The notes under the pieces were generated by a model. It had not been told where the DNA came from. It saw only the letters and a program-made list of their open reading frames with translations, and made no database searches. From Saccharothrix sp. ST-888 (GTDB lineage: Bacteria; Actinomycetota; Actinomycetes; Streptomycetales; Streptomycetaceae), in NCBI RefSeq assembly GCF_000955975.1, contig NZ_JYJF01000018.1, positions 1 to 64,000 of the forward strand: a DNA stretch of 64,000 nt, read 5' to 3'. Below, one piece after another: positions 1 to 8,646 of this stretch (position 1 is its first letter; every line of letters begins with the position of its first letter). The translations under genes and the position numbers were made by a program.

Positions 1-456
1 CGTCGGAGCTGCGGGTGCGGTCCCAGACGGTGCCGTTGGTGAGGGTGAGGGCGTGGAGGGTGCCGTCGGGGAGTGCGGTGGTGGTGATGGCTGTGATGGC
101 GCCGTTGTTGTCGATGTTGCGTGCGTGGGCCTGCCAGGTGCCGTCGGAGCTGCGGGTGCGGTCCCAGACGGTGCCGTTGGTGAGGGTGAGGATGTGGAGG
201 GTGCCGTCGGGGAGTGCGGTGGTGGTGATGGCTGTGATGGCGCCGTTGTTGTCGATGTTGCGTGCGTGGGCCTGCCAGCTGCCGTCCGAGCTGCGGATCC
301 GGTCCCAGACGGTGCCGCCGGTCAGCGTGACGGCATGGAGGCTGTCGTCGGGGAGCGTGGCGGCCGCGGCGGCGGTGAGGCCGCGGTTGCTGTCGATGAT
401 TCTCGCGTGCGGCTGCCAGACGCCGCTCGCCGAGCGCACCCGCTCCCACAGCGAGC
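1..456 (-). repeat. 141-bp in-frame tandem repeats
   Basis: Unit boundaries recur at 21, 162, 303 and 444, an exact 141-bp (47-codon) period. Units 21-161 and 162-302 differ at only about six bases, and bases 1-20 match the end of unit 21-161, so the array continues out of the window. The unit at 303-443 is more diverged. The near identity implies recent duplication or gene conversion, so copy number may vary between strains. Confidence 0.9.
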
Positions 457-1234
457 CGTGCGGCGCGGCGGGCGGCGGGGCCGGCGGCGTGGGCGCGTCG
501 AGGATCCGGTCGTACCGGAAGGGCAGGAAGTCGTTCGCGTTCAGGTAGGCGCGGGTGTAGGTCGACTGCCGGGCCTTCGTCCCCGGGCGGGCCAACTCCA
601 GCACCACGGCGGCCGAGTGCGCCGCGTCCGCCCACTGCTTGAACAGTACGACGTGCTGGTCCGTCTTGTCGATCATGTCGCCGGCCTGGAGCTCGTCCAG
701 GCTGCCGAGCCGGGTGGCGAAGTCGGGCAGCGTCCAGGTCGTCGCGCCCCAGTTGTCGGCGCCGCTCGACGGCAGGTTCCAGGCCATGGAGATGAAGCCG
801 GAGCAGTCGGTCCGGTAGGTGCCGTTGCCGTCCGTGTAGTACACGCTCTGGCTGTACGGGACGTTCTCCGCCACCCAGCTCTGCGCCCTGGCGATCACGT
901 CGGCGCGGGAGATCGGCTGACCGGCCTGCCCCAGCGGGTCGGTGACCGGACCGGCGGGGAAGCCTGCGGCGGCGGCGCCCGCGGCGAGTTCCTCGGCCGT
1001 CGCGGTGTCGGGGTTGGGGACCGTCGGCGTGAACGGGGTGAGCCTGCCCGAAGGCGTCCGGATGCCGGGCCCGGCGGGCCGGGGGGAGGAGGCGGACCTG
1101 GAGGCCGACGGTAAGTCGGCGGCGGCCCGCCCGGTGGCGGCGTACGAGACGCTGGACGCGCCTACATCGAGGCAGAGGGCGATGGCGACGGCGACCGACA
1201 GGGCAGAGGGTTTGCGGGTCATCGGCTTGCGCAT
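1..1234 (-). CDS. Secreted NlpC/P60-like protein with 47-residue tandem repeats (3' end outside window)
   Basis: Read leftward from ATG at 1232-1234; the C-terminus lies beyond base 1. Residues about 8-33 look like a signal peptide (basic start, then a hydrophobic stretch). A domain at about 105-240 has the NlpC/P60-type nucleophile motif TDCSGF (Cys at about 144) followed by a His in QHVVLF, as expected of a cell-wall peptidase or amidase-like fold. From about residue 260 the protein turns into tandem 47-residue units with conserved VWDR..SSDG.WQAHARNID and LPDGTLHALTL cores, which suggests a beta-propeller or lectin-like wall-binding region. I infer an exported cell-wall hydrolase carrying a repeat binding domain. 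The repeat fold and catalytic activity are not proven. Confidence 0.8.
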   Translation of the reverse strand, partial: MRKPMTRKPSALSVAVAIALCLDVGASSVSYAATGRAAADLPSASRSASSPRPAGPGIRTPSGRLTPFTPTVPNPDTATAEELAAGAAAAGFPAGPVTDPLGQAGQPISRADVIARAQSWVAENVPYSQSVYYTDGNGTYRTDCSGFISMAWNLPSSGADNWGATTWTLPDFATRLGSLDELQAGDMIDKTDQHVVLFKQWADAAHSAAVVLELARPGTKARQSTYTRAYLNANDFLPFRYDRILDAPTPPAPPPAAPHGSLWERVRSASGVWQPHARIIDSNRGLTAAAAATLPDDSLHAVTLTGGTVWDRIRSSDGSWQAHARNIDNNGAITAITTTALPDGTLHILTLTNGTVWDRTRSSDGTWQAHARNIDNNGAITAITTTALPDGTLHALTLTNGTVWDRTRSSD

Positions 1235-1483
1235 GGGAGGGGTCTCCAGTGGCGGTGGCGACGGAGGCCCGTGCGAGGTCGTGCACGCCAACGCCGGGCC
1301 GACTGCCTGACCTCCACCGGACGGGGCTCGAACCACCGGCCGCTGACCCCCGATCGGACTCCCGATGATCGGAGGGCCCGGCCGAGTCCCCCGTCCGGCG
1401 CGCCGTCCGACGGTGGATTCGCTCCCGGCAGTAACCCGAACGAACGAACCCGAAGCGGCCTCGGCCCGGCGCGCCGGGCCGGG

Positions 1484-2197
1484 TCAGCCGCCGGGGCGCC
1501 CGGGAGTGCCCGCCGCGAACTCGATCTTGCGCAGATCGCGTGCCGCCGCACGGTCGAGCAGCACCGTGGAGGCGCAGCCCGCGGCGGCGCCCGAGCCGTC
1601 GGCCAACTCGGCGCGCAGCCGGGCGGTGCTGCCGCGGTGCCGGGCGAAGGCGTACGCGGAGACCTGGCGGCCCCGGGCCTGCTGGCCCTGCCTGGCCTCG
1701 GCCGGGGTGCTGTCGAGCAGGACGAGATGCAGCCGGCGGCCCTGGCTCAGTGCCGTCCGGGCCAGCCAGTTGCGCACCCAGGGGAGGGTGCCGCAGTCGT
1801 GCACGACCAGCGGGCCGCCGGCCAGCAGCGCCCGGTACAGCCGCCGGTAGTGGCGCAGCCGGACCAGCGGGCGGTACACGGCGTAGGGCAGGCCGGGCGG
1901 GAGCAGCCGGGCGTAGTGCTCGCGGCTCAGTTGGGAGTCGACGATCGGTGCTCGGGCGCACCGCCGCATCAGGGTGCTCTTCCCGCTGCCGGGAAGGCCG
2001 GTGACCACCACCAGATCGCCGGACGGGTAGCTCAGCACGGCCGGGCCGGTGGCGGCCGAGCCGCGCCGGAGGTCGTGCAGGCCGTGCGGGTGCAGGACGA
2101 ACGGCCGGTCGGCGACGCGGGACTGCCTCGGTATGGGCCAGGCGCCGGTGCTCGCGGCGACGGGCCGGGTGGGGCTGGATCCGACGGTTTTTCGCAC
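1484..2197 (-). CDS. P-loop AAA-type ATP-binding protein (kinase-like)
   Basis: A 237-residue protein with a clear Walker A motif GLPGSGKST near residues 67-75, in the context LVVVTGLPGSGKSTLMRR. The remainder fits the small kinase-like AAA proteins related to zeta toxin and polynucleotide kinase, including an aspartate-containing HDCGT segment and LVLLDSTPAEARQGQ, typical of the lid region. The substrate cannot be read from the sequence. The gene stands alone and is divergent from the YrdC-like gene at 2400. The start at 2197 is the upstream-most one; the first 50 residues are poor in conserved motifs, so an internal start is possible. Confidence 0.75.
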   Translation of the reverse strand: MRKTVGSSPTRPVAASTGAWPIPRQSRVADRPFVLHPHGLHDLRRGSAATGPAVLSYPSGDLVVVTGLPGSGKSTLMRRCARAPIVDSQLSREHYARLLPPGLPYAVYRPLVRLRHYRRLYRALLAGGPLVVHDCGTLPWVRNWLARTALSQGRRLHLVLLDSTPAEARQGQQARGRQVSAYAFARHRGSTARLRAELADGSGAAAGCASTVLLDRAAARDLRKIEFAAGTPGRPGG

Positions 2198-2399
2198 TGC
2201 CCCTCCTCAATCTCCCGGATTTCTCCTCAATCCTCGGCTGCCCAAGGATTCACCAAGGAATGGTAATCCCGGGGTCCGACAGTGCCGCGGTGCGGAAGAC
2301 GGCTGGGACCGGGTCAGGGAGGATTCGGGACGGTCCTGTGACGTTTTGACTCCCCGTCGCGTTGATGCCTGCGGGAATCCGGGTGTGCGGAGGTCTTGG

Positions 2400-3341
2400 A
2401 TGGTCGCGAGCGAGTGTGGCTGCGCCGGCGGTGAGGGCGTCGGCGGCGGTGGCTTCGGCAGCGGAAGGCGAGCCGTGCTGGGCCGGGCCGAGGATGTCCG
2501 CTGGGCGGCCGGAGCGCTGGTCGCGGGGCTGGCGGTGGCGCACGGCTTCGGGAACTTCTATGCGCTGACCGCCCGTCCGGAGGCGGCCGTGGTCCGGCGG
2601 GTCAACCTGATGAAGGGCCGGCCGCCGGGCCGGACCGGCAGCGTGACCACCGCCCCGGCCCGGATCCCGCTGCTCTTCGACTGGGCGCGGCTGCCCGCCG
2701 GAATCGGCCACCGGGAGGTGACCGCGCTGATCGACGCACTGTTCACACTGGGCCCGTTCGGCTTCCAGGGGCCCGCGCCCGACGATCTGCCGAGCCATCT
2801 GACGGCGGACTCGGAGGACGGGCGCACCGTCCAGGTGATCGCCCCCGGCTACTCCTGCCCGTCGAACGACTTCCTCTCCCAGGCCGTCTCCGGCAGCCGG
2901 GGTGACCTGCTGTTCATCACCTCGGCCAACCGCTCCCGGTTCGCCACCGGCGCGGCCGAGGAGCCCGCGCACTGGCGGGCGTCGGCCCTGCGGGCCGAGT
3001 TCGGCCGGGAGGCCGGCGTGCGGGTGCTGGAGCACGCCGACGAGGAGGCCGCACGGCGCAACCATCCGCTGCACGAGCCGATGTCCACCTCGGTCCTGGC
3101 CTTCCACCGGACCGACGGTGTCGACGAGCACGGGCGGCCGCGCCTGGTGCTCCAGCGGCACGGCTCACTCCCGCTGGATCAGATCCGGCAGACTGTCGAG
3201 CGCTTCGGCTTCGGTCTCGCGCTCGGACCCGGCGCGCAGCGGCGGCTGGCGAAACGTCAGTACGACGACCACTCCGGCAGTTCCGGCGACGGCGTCAGTC
3301 GACCGTCACAGCGAGCCGACCCGGCCTCCTCGCCCGGCTAG
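2400..3341 (+). CDS. Orphan YrdC/Sua5-like domain protein
   Basis: A 313-residue protein. ATG 2400 follows GGAGG (2389-2393) at ideal spacing, so it is preferred over longer in-frame starts. The core resembles the YrdC fold: NFYALTARP, then VNLMKGRPPGRTG, which holds the KxR signature, and LLFITSANRS, which holds the SxN signature. Those residues bind ATP and bicarbonate/threonine in L-threonylcarbamoyladenylate synthases (TsaC/Sua5). The overall sequence is diverged and the C-terminal tail after about residue 285 is low complexity. It is probably a paralogue rather than the housekeeping t6A enzyme. It could use another carbamoyl acceptor, as YrdC domains do in HypF and in antibiotic carbamoyltransferases. 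The two ATP-grasp genes start 186 bp downstream. Confidence 0.65.
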   Translation: MVASECGCAGGEGVGGGGFGSGRRAVLGRAEDVRWAAGALVAGLAVAHGFGNFYALTARPEAAVVRRVNLMKGRPPGRTGSVTTAPARIPLLFDWARLPAGIGHREVTALIDALFTLGPFGFQGPAPDDLPSHLTADSEDGRTVQVIAPGYSCPSNDFLSQAVSGSRGDLLFITSANRSRFATGAAEEPAHWRASALRAEFGREAGVRVLEHADEEAARRNHPLHEPMSTSVLAFHRTDGVDEHGRPRLVLQRHGSLPLDQIRQTVERFGFGLALGPGAQRRLAKRQYDDHSGSSGDGVSRPSQRADPASSPG

Positions 3342-3527
3342 CGTCGCCCGGCCCGCCCCCCGACACGTCCCCCATTGGTCGGTCGGTCTAAATCCATCTG
3401 TGGCGCGCTTGTTGCCGTTTCATTACCACCTGAGTGATCTTGCCCGGGCAATTCATGGCATCCTGGGGCGCTATGGCCGGTCGAGCCTGGCCGACCGGTG
3501 AAATGTGGGGGGACAGGGGTAGTACGG

Positions 3528-4412
3528 ATGAGATTCTGCTTCCTGGTGGAGGAGCAGTACCGCAACGACGGTATGCCGCTCGACGTCGTGCGCCAACTGA
3601 GGGCGTGGGGCCACCGGGTGGACGTCCTGCGGCCCGGCAGTTCGCTGCTCGACCTCGGCGAGCTGATCCGGGGCGGCGACCACGACGCCTGGGTGCTCAA
3701 GACCGTCTCCGGAGGCCCCGGCCTCGGGCTGCTGGAAGCCGCCGCCACCGTCGGACTGACCACCATCAACGACGCCCGTGCGATCCGGGGGGTCCGCGAC
3801 AAGGCACAGGCGGCCGTTCTCGCGGAGGTCGCCGGCCTGCCCGTCCCGGCGACCTGGGCGGCGGCCAGGCCCGAGGACCTGGCCCGAATACCGGCGGACC
3901 GCTACCCGTTGGTGGTCAAGCCCGCCGACGGCAGCTCCGGCCGGGCCGTCCACCGGGTCGACCGCCCCGAGGAGCTGGCGGCACTGGCGGCGCTGGGGGA
4001 GCGCCCCGAGGGCGAGGGCCTGCTGCTCGCGCAGCCGTACGTGCCGAACGCGGGCGTGGACCTCAAGGTGTACTGCGCCGCCGGTGAACTCTTCGGCACC
4101 GAGCGCACCTCGCCGCTGGCCGGGGACGGCGGGCCGGTGCGGGAGCGGCCGGTGGCGCTCGCCGCCGAGGTCGCCGCCATCGCCACGGCCGTCGGCGAGG
4201 TCTACGGCCTGGACCTGTACGGCGTCGACATCCTGCTCGGTCCCGACGGGCCCGTGGTGGTGGACGTCAACGACTTCCCGAGCTTCCGCCAGGTGCCGGA
4301 CGCCGTGGCCAGGGTCTCGCGGGCGATCCTGCGGCTGGCGCGGAACGGCTCCTCCTGGCCGTCGCCGCGAGCGGCCGGTGTCCGGATCCCCGAACAGGTG
4401 GCCGCCGTATGA
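3528..4412 (+). CDS. ATP-grasp ligase A (RimK-like)
   Basis: A 294-residue protein of ATP-grasp fold. It has an N-terminal Rossmann-like region, then the central domain with YPLVVKPADGSSGRAV (ATP lysine and glycine loop). The metal-binding end is DLYGVDILLGPDGPVVVDVND, where the acidic/Asn pair replaces the ExN of RimK. Start ATG 3528 was chosen over 3498 because homologous architecture begins at MRFCFLVEE. The TGA overlaps the ATG of the next gene by four bases, so the two are translationally coupled. ATP-grasp enzymes join a carboxylate to an amine or thiol through an acylphosphate. The substrate here is unknown. Confidence 0.8.
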   Translation: MRFCFLVEEQYRNDGMPLDVVRQLRAWGHRVDVLRPGSSLLDLGELIRGGDHDAWVLKTVSGGPGLGLLEAAATVGLTTINDARAIRGVRDKAQAAVLAEVAGLPVPATWAAARPEDLARIPADRYPLVVKPADGSSGRAVHRVDRPEELAALAALGERPEGEGLLLAQPYVPNAGVDLKVYCAAGELFGTERTSPLAGDGGPVRERPVALAAEVAAIATAVGEVYGLDLYGVDILLGPDGPVVVDVNDFPSFRQVPDAVARVSRAILRLARNGSSWPSPRAAGVRIPEQVAAV

Positions 4413-5242
4413 GGATCGGTCTGCTGACCGCGGCCCCCGGCCACCCGCTGCTGGCGGACACCACGGCCCTGCTCACCGCGGCCGGACATCGCGTCGAGCA
4501 CCTCGCCCCCGGCGGTCCGCCGCCCGGACCGGCGTCGCTCGCCGACGTGTACCTGCTCAAGGCCCGCACTCCGGCGGCACTCGCGCTCGCCGAGCAGCTG
4601 GAGGGCAACGGCGCACCGGTCGTCAACTCGGCCGCCTCAACCGGGTTCTGCCAGGACCGGGTGCGGATGGCCGACCTCGCCGAGCAGGCCGGACTGCCGT
4701 TCGCCGCCACCACCGGGCTGCCCGACCTCGACACCCTGGCCGCCCGCGGCCCGGTGCGGCACCCGCTCGTGGTGAAGAGCCGGCTGAGCCGCCGGGGCGA
4801 CCTGGTCGCCCGGGTCGCGGACGACCGGCGGCTGCGTGAACTCGCCGACCGGTGGCCGGGCGAGCCGGTGGTGGTCCAGGACCTGGCGCCGGGCTCGGGC
4901 TGGGACCACAAACTCTGGGTGGTCGCGGGCGAGGTCTTCGCCGAGCTGCGCCACTCCGAACTCGCCGACGGCGAGCGGCAGCCTTCCCGTGCCGTCGGCG
5001 AACTCCCGCAGGGGTGGGCGGAGTTGGCGATCAAGGTCGGCGCGGTGTTCGGGCTGGACGTGTACGGGGTGGACATCCTGGACGTCGGGGGTGCGCCGCT
5101 GATCGTGGACGTGAACGCCTTCCCGGGGATCCGGGGGCAGCGCGGTGCGCCAACGGCCCTGGCGGCGCTGGCCGTTGCGGTGGGATCCGGGCGCCGCCGG
5201 CCGAGCCGGATCGACCGGGCGGCAGCCTGCGGGGCCGTGTGA
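4409..5242 (+). CDS. ATP-grasp ligase B, coupled to ligase A
   Basis: A 277-residue protein starting in an ATGA overlap with the previous gene. It shares the same plan: an N-terminal pre-ATP-grasp domain, HPLVVKSRLSRRGDLV in place of the ATP loop, and VYGVDILDVGG followed by LIVDVNAFPGIRG at the metal site. It clearly arose by duplication of the same ancestor as ligase A but is strongly diverged. The ATP-loop region is less glycine-rich than in A, so the two may form a heteromeric enzyme or act in sequence on one substrate. No substrate gene sits in the pair. The downstream ferredoxin and P450 are convergent. Confidence 0.78.
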   Translation: MRIGLLTAAPGHPLLADTTALLTAAGHRVEHLAPGGPPPGPASLADVYLLKARTPAALALAEQLEGNGAPVVNSAASTGFCQDRVRMADLAEQAGLPFAATTGLPDLDTLAARGPVRHPLVVKSRLSRRGDLVARVADDRRLRELADRWPGEPVVVQDLAPGSGWDHKLWVVAGEVFAELRHSELADGERQPSRAVGELPQGWAELAIKVGAVFGLDVYGVDILDVGGAPLIVDVNAFPGIRGQRGAPTALAALAVAVGSGRRRPSRIDRAAACGAV

Positions 5243-5299
5243 CGGCGCCGCTGCGAGCCGGTGCCCGGCAGCGGCACCGAAGGGCGCTGCGCACACCTG

Positions 5300-5536
5300 C
5301 TACAGCGGGGCCACCACTTCGCCGCTGGCGGCGGAGAGCACCGTGATGGCCTCCACCGGGCACATCTCCGCGGCCTCGGTCAGCCCCGGGCGGTCGTCCG
5401 ACACCGGCCGCAGCGGCCTGGCCCGGCCGTCCGGTCCCAGTTCGAGGTCCTCGGGAGCGGTCCAGGTGCAGGCGCCGGTCCCCACGCAGCGGGTGCGGTC
5501 CACCCGGACGACCAGTTCCTGCCCTGCGGCGCTCAC
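5300..5536 (-). CDS. [3Fe-4S]-type ferredoxin, P450 partner
   Basis: A 78-residue acidic protein with cluster ligands CVGTGAC and a later CPVEAI. This three-cysteine C-x5-C...C-P pattern is typical of the small single-cluster ferredoxins that feed electrons to actinobacterial P450s. Its start codon overlaps the stop of the P450 by four bases (5533-5536), so the two proteins are made in ratio. Cytoplasmic. No ferredoxin reductase is present in the window. Confidence 0.9.
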   Translation of the reverse strand: MSAAGQELVVRVDRTRCVGTGACTWTAPEDLELGPDGRARPLRPVSDDRPGLTEAAEMCPVEAITVLSAASGEVVAPL

Positions 5537-6741
5537 CAGGCCACCAGCAGCGACGCCGGGCTGCGGGTCAGCAGGCCCTCCCGCCAGGAGATCTCCTCAA
5601 GGGGGCCGGCCAGGCGCAGGCCGGGCAGCCGGTTGGCCAGGCGGTGCAGGCCCAACTCCAGTTCCATCCGGGCCAGCCAGGCACCGAGGCAGTGGTGCGG
5701 CCCGGCGCCGAAGGTGAGGCTGGGGGTGCCGAGCGGCGCGAAGTGGTCGAGCGGGCCGATGGCCGGATAGACCTCGGGGTCGTGGTTGGCCGTCCTGATG
5801 TCCGCGGCCACCACGCTCCCGGCCGCGATGGCCACCCCGCCGATCTCCAGGTCGGCCACCGCCCGGCGCAGCAGTCCGGGCAGAGCGGTGGCGTCGCTGA
5901 GCGGTATGGCGCGCAGGATCTGCTCTGAGGCTGCGGTCGCGTCGGCCAGGTCCACCGCGATCCGGGCCCACGCCTCCGGGGCCTCGGAGAGCAGCTGGAC
6001 CAGGGCGTTGCCGAACGAGGTCATCGTGGTCTCGTGCCCCGCCACCACCAGTCCGCAGACCATGGCGGTGAGTTGACCCTCGGTGACCCCCTCGGTCTCG
6101 GCCGCCGCCAGGAGCAGGCTGCTGACCAGGTCGTCGCCGGGATTCTTCCGGCGGTCGGCGATGAGCTGCTCCGAGAAGGCGTAGAACTCCCGCATCGCCT
6201 GCCGGACCTGCTCAGCCGGGTAGGCGGAGGTGGACAGTGCGTGGTCGCTCCAGTGGCCGAGGCGCTGGAGGTCGACGCCGTCCAGGTCCATCAGCCGGCT
6301 GATCACCGCGATCGGCAGCGAGCGGGTGAGTCCGGCGACCACGTCGACCGGTGAGCCGGCAGCCTCCAGGTCGTCGATCAGCTCCTCGATCACCGTTTCC
6401 ACCCATGGCCGCCAGCGGGCGATCGCCCTTGGGGTGAAGGCGCGTTGGACGGTGCGGCGCAGCCGCTGGTGCTCGGGGCCGTCGATGTTCAGCAGGCCCT
6501 CCGGGTCGTCCAGGAGGTTCGGGCCGGTCGAGGTCGGCGGCGCGTCCGGTGCGAACAGCGTGGCGCGGTCCAGGCGCGGATCGGTGAGCACCTGCCGGAC
6601 ATCCGCATGCCGGGTCGCCAGCCAGACCGGTGTGCCGTTGGGCAGTGCGGTGAGCCTGGGCGGGCCGGGCTCCGCGTGGCGCAGGCAGTGCAGCGGGATC
6701 AGCGGTTGAGCGGATGACGTCTCACCGTGCTCGACAGTCAT
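5533..6741 (-). CDS. Cytochrome P450 with altered ExxR motif
   Basis: A 402-residue protein, normal for a bacterial P450. ATG 6739-6741 is preceded by GAGGAGG on the minus strand, which fixes the start well inside the longer open frame. Seen motifs: the I-helix AGHETT, the heme loop FGAGPHHCLGAWLA with the axial Cys, and FAPLGTPSLTFGAG before it. In the K-helix, where ExxR is nearly universal, the sequence reads EQILR, so the position four before the Arg is occupied by Glu but the expected ExxR glutamate is Gln. Established knowledge: the Streptomyces CYP157 family also lacks ExxR. The substrate is unknown. It is transcribed with its own ferredoxin. Confidence 0.92.
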   Translation of the reverse strand: MTVEHGETSSAQPLIPLHCLRHAEPGPPRLTALPNGTPVWLATRHADVRQVLTDPRLDRATLFAPDAPPTSTGPNLLDDPEGLLNIDGPEHQRLRRTVQRAFTPRAIARWRPWVETVIEELIDDLEAAGSPVDVVAGLTRSLPIAVISRLMDLDGVDLQRLGHWSDHALSTSAYPAEQVRQAMREFYAFSEQLIADRRKNPGDDLVSSLLLAAAETEGVTEGQLTAMVCGLVVAGHETTMTSFGNALVQLLSEAPEAWARIAVDLADATAASEQILRAIPLSDATALPGLLRRAVADLEIGGVAIAAGSVVAADIRTANHDPEVYPAIGPLDHFAPLGTPSLTFGAGPHHCLGAWLARMELELGLHRLANRLPGLRLAGPLEEISWREGLLTRSPASLLVAW

Positions 6742-6935
6742 TCCGGCCTCCTCGCGGTCGGGGGAGGGCACGCCGCGTCGGCGCGCCGTTACCGACGGTA
6801 ACTCGCCAAGTCCCCGGCAGGAAGAGTGTGAACCGGCCAATGGATCACCGAATGTCAGCCATCCGGGATCGATCGGGCGACCCGGGGGACCAACTGTTCG
6901 ATGCTGTCGGCGCATTGTTCGGCAGCGGGTCTCCC

Positions 6936-7027
6936 GGATCGGTGACGACCGGTCCTGTGGATCGGTGATGGCCGGTCCCACGGATCGGTGACGTTCGGCC
7001 CCACGGATCGGTGACGTCCGGTCAGAC
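6936..7027. repeat. Four 23-bp tandem repeats
   Basis: Copies begin at 6936, 6959, 6982 and 7005, each starting GGATCGGTGA followed by a CGGTCC-like core. The array sits between the 5' side of the P450 gene and the stop codon of the DUF2252 gene, both read leftward. The last copy covers that stop codon. The spacing of about two helical turns would suit a cooperative DNA-binding protein, but no binding protein can be named. Confidence 0.85.
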
Positions 7028-8482
7028 GCCGGTCTCGGCCGGGAGGCGGCCGGAGCGTACGGCGGCGAGCAGTGCGGCGTGGTCGGCCTCGCTCTGGTCC
7101 GCGTACGCCACCGCGAACGCGGCCATGGCCTCGTCCAGGGCCTCGCCCTTGCCGCAGTACCCGGCGATCACGGCCGCGGCGGCGGTGTGCGCGTGGGCCC
7201 GCGCGAGCAGCGCGCCGGTCAGCCGGCCGTAGTCGTCCAGCTGCTCCGGCAGCAGGGCCGCCGGGTCGACGCTGCCCTTGCGGTTGCGGAACTGCCGTAC
7301 CTGGTAAGGGAGTCCGTCGACCGTGGTCCAGCCCATCAGGACGTCGCTGACCACCTGCATCCGCTTCTGGCCGAGCACCACCCGGCGCCCCTCGTGCGTC
7401 GCCGCAGGTGCCGGGTACCCCGCCCGGGCCAGGTGCGGCAGCAGGGCGGACGGCCGGGCCTCCTTGACCTGGAGCACCAGCGGCTCCGAGCGCCGGTCCA
7501 GCAGCAGCACGACGTACGAACGGGTGCCGACGCTGCCGGTGCCGACCACGCGGAACGCCACGTCGTGCACGCTGTAGCGGGCCAGCAGTGGGTGCAGCTC
7601 GACCGGGACCGTCTCCAGGTATCCCGCGAGCGAGTCGGCCACCGCACCGGCCTGACGATCCGTCATTTCGCTGAGGACGGGCGGCGCGGCGATGAACCTC
7701 CACTGGCCGTCCCGGCCCCGGACGGTGGACTTGGCGGCGAACTTGGCGCTGGTGTTGCGCAGCGCCTTCGCGCTCACCCCGCCCAGCACGTCGGCCAGTT
7801 CGTGGGCGTCGGCGAAGGACACCAGGTGATCGTCGGCGACGGCGTTCCAGGCGTCCTGCGCGGGGAGCCCTGCCAGCAGGCGCATCGTCCGCCGGTACGA
7901 GCGGACCGCGTCGAAGGCGGCCTTGCGGCAGACGTCCTCGCCGGCACCGGCCTGGCGGCCCGCCAGGACCAGACTTGCCGCCAGCCGCTTGACGTCCCAC
8001 TCCCAGGGGCCCGGCACGGTCTCGTCGAAGTCGTTGATGTCCGTCACCAGCCGGCCCCTGGCGTCGCCGTACAGGCCGAAGTTGGCCGCGTGCGCGTCGC
8101 CGCACAGCTGCGCCGTGATCCCGCTCGTCGGTCCGGCGGCCAGGTCGCAGGCCATCAGGCCGGCCGAGCCGCGCAGGAAGGCGAACGGCGAGGCGGCCAT
8201 CCGGCCGACCCTGATCGGTACCAGGCGCGGCAGCCGTCCGGCGTTGGCGTCCTCGACGGCCTGCACCACGCTCGGGCGGTCCTCGGTCAGGGTCAACCGC
8301 GCATGCGATTCGCGGGGGACCTGCTCGCGCAACTGCCGTCCGCGCCGTTTCTCCCCGCCCGGCGGCGGCCAGGGTGCGAAGCCCGCCACCGCGAAGGTCC
8401 TGGACCCCTCGCGCACCGCCTGTCCCTCGGTCCCCGTTCTCGGCTCGACCAACCCCACCACTGCCGGACTCCGTTCCGTCAC
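7022..8482 (-). CDS. DUF2252 family protein (kinase-like fold)
   Basis: A 486-residue protein matching the DUF2252 family in motif order: LCGDAHAANFGLYG, then DINDFDETVPGPWEWDVKRL, and later GTGSVGTRSYVVLLL and GQKRMQVVSDVLMGW. The first two blocks resemble the catalytic and metal-binding loops (HxxN and D) of aminoglycoside-phosphotransferase-like kinases, so a small-molecule phosphotransfer role is an inference from fold similarity. Family function is not established. The start is GTG at 8482 with only a weak purine stretch upstream. Monocistronic, with divergent gene 8647 upstream. Confidence 0.85.
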   Translation of the reverse strand: MTERSPAVVGLVEPRTGTEGQAVREGSRTFAVAGFAPWPPPGGEKRRGRQLREQVPRESHARLTLTEDRPSVVQAVEDANAGRLPRLVPIRVGRMAASPFAFLRGSAGLMACDLAAGPTSGITAQLCGDAHAANFGLYGDARGRLVTDINDFDETVPGPWEWDVKRLAASLVLAGRQAGAGEDVCRKAAFDAVRSYRRTMRLLAGLPAQDAWNAVADDHLVSFADAHELADVLGGVSAKALRNTSAKFAAKSTVRGRDGQWRFIAAPPVLSEMTDRQAGAVADSLAGYLETVPVELHPLLARYSVHDVAFRVVGTGSVGTRSYVVLLLDRRSEPLVLQVKEARPSALLPHLARAGYPAPAATHEGRRVVLGQKRMQVVSDVLMGWTTVDGLPYQVRQFRNRKGSVDPAALLPEQLDDYGRLTGALLARAHAHTAAAAVIAGYCGKGEALDEAMAAFAVAYADQSEADHAALLAAVRSGRLPAETGV

Positions 8483-8646
8483 ATGCCATCAGTCGGCGTT
8501 GCTCCTGGTGGAAACGCTACCTGTTGGGCCCGGTGGGCGGGGAGGAGAGGGGCCGGCGGGTGGGGAGGGCAGGGGAGGGAGGATCCGGGGGAGCGGGGTG
8601 TGCGGAGGGGGCGCGGGCGGTCGGGTGGGGGTCGTAGCATGCCGGT

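Noticed and set aside
8520..8640. G-rich tract as a G-quadruplex control element
   Set aside because: G-runs are present, but in this base composition they occur by chance and no regular four-run pattern is evident.
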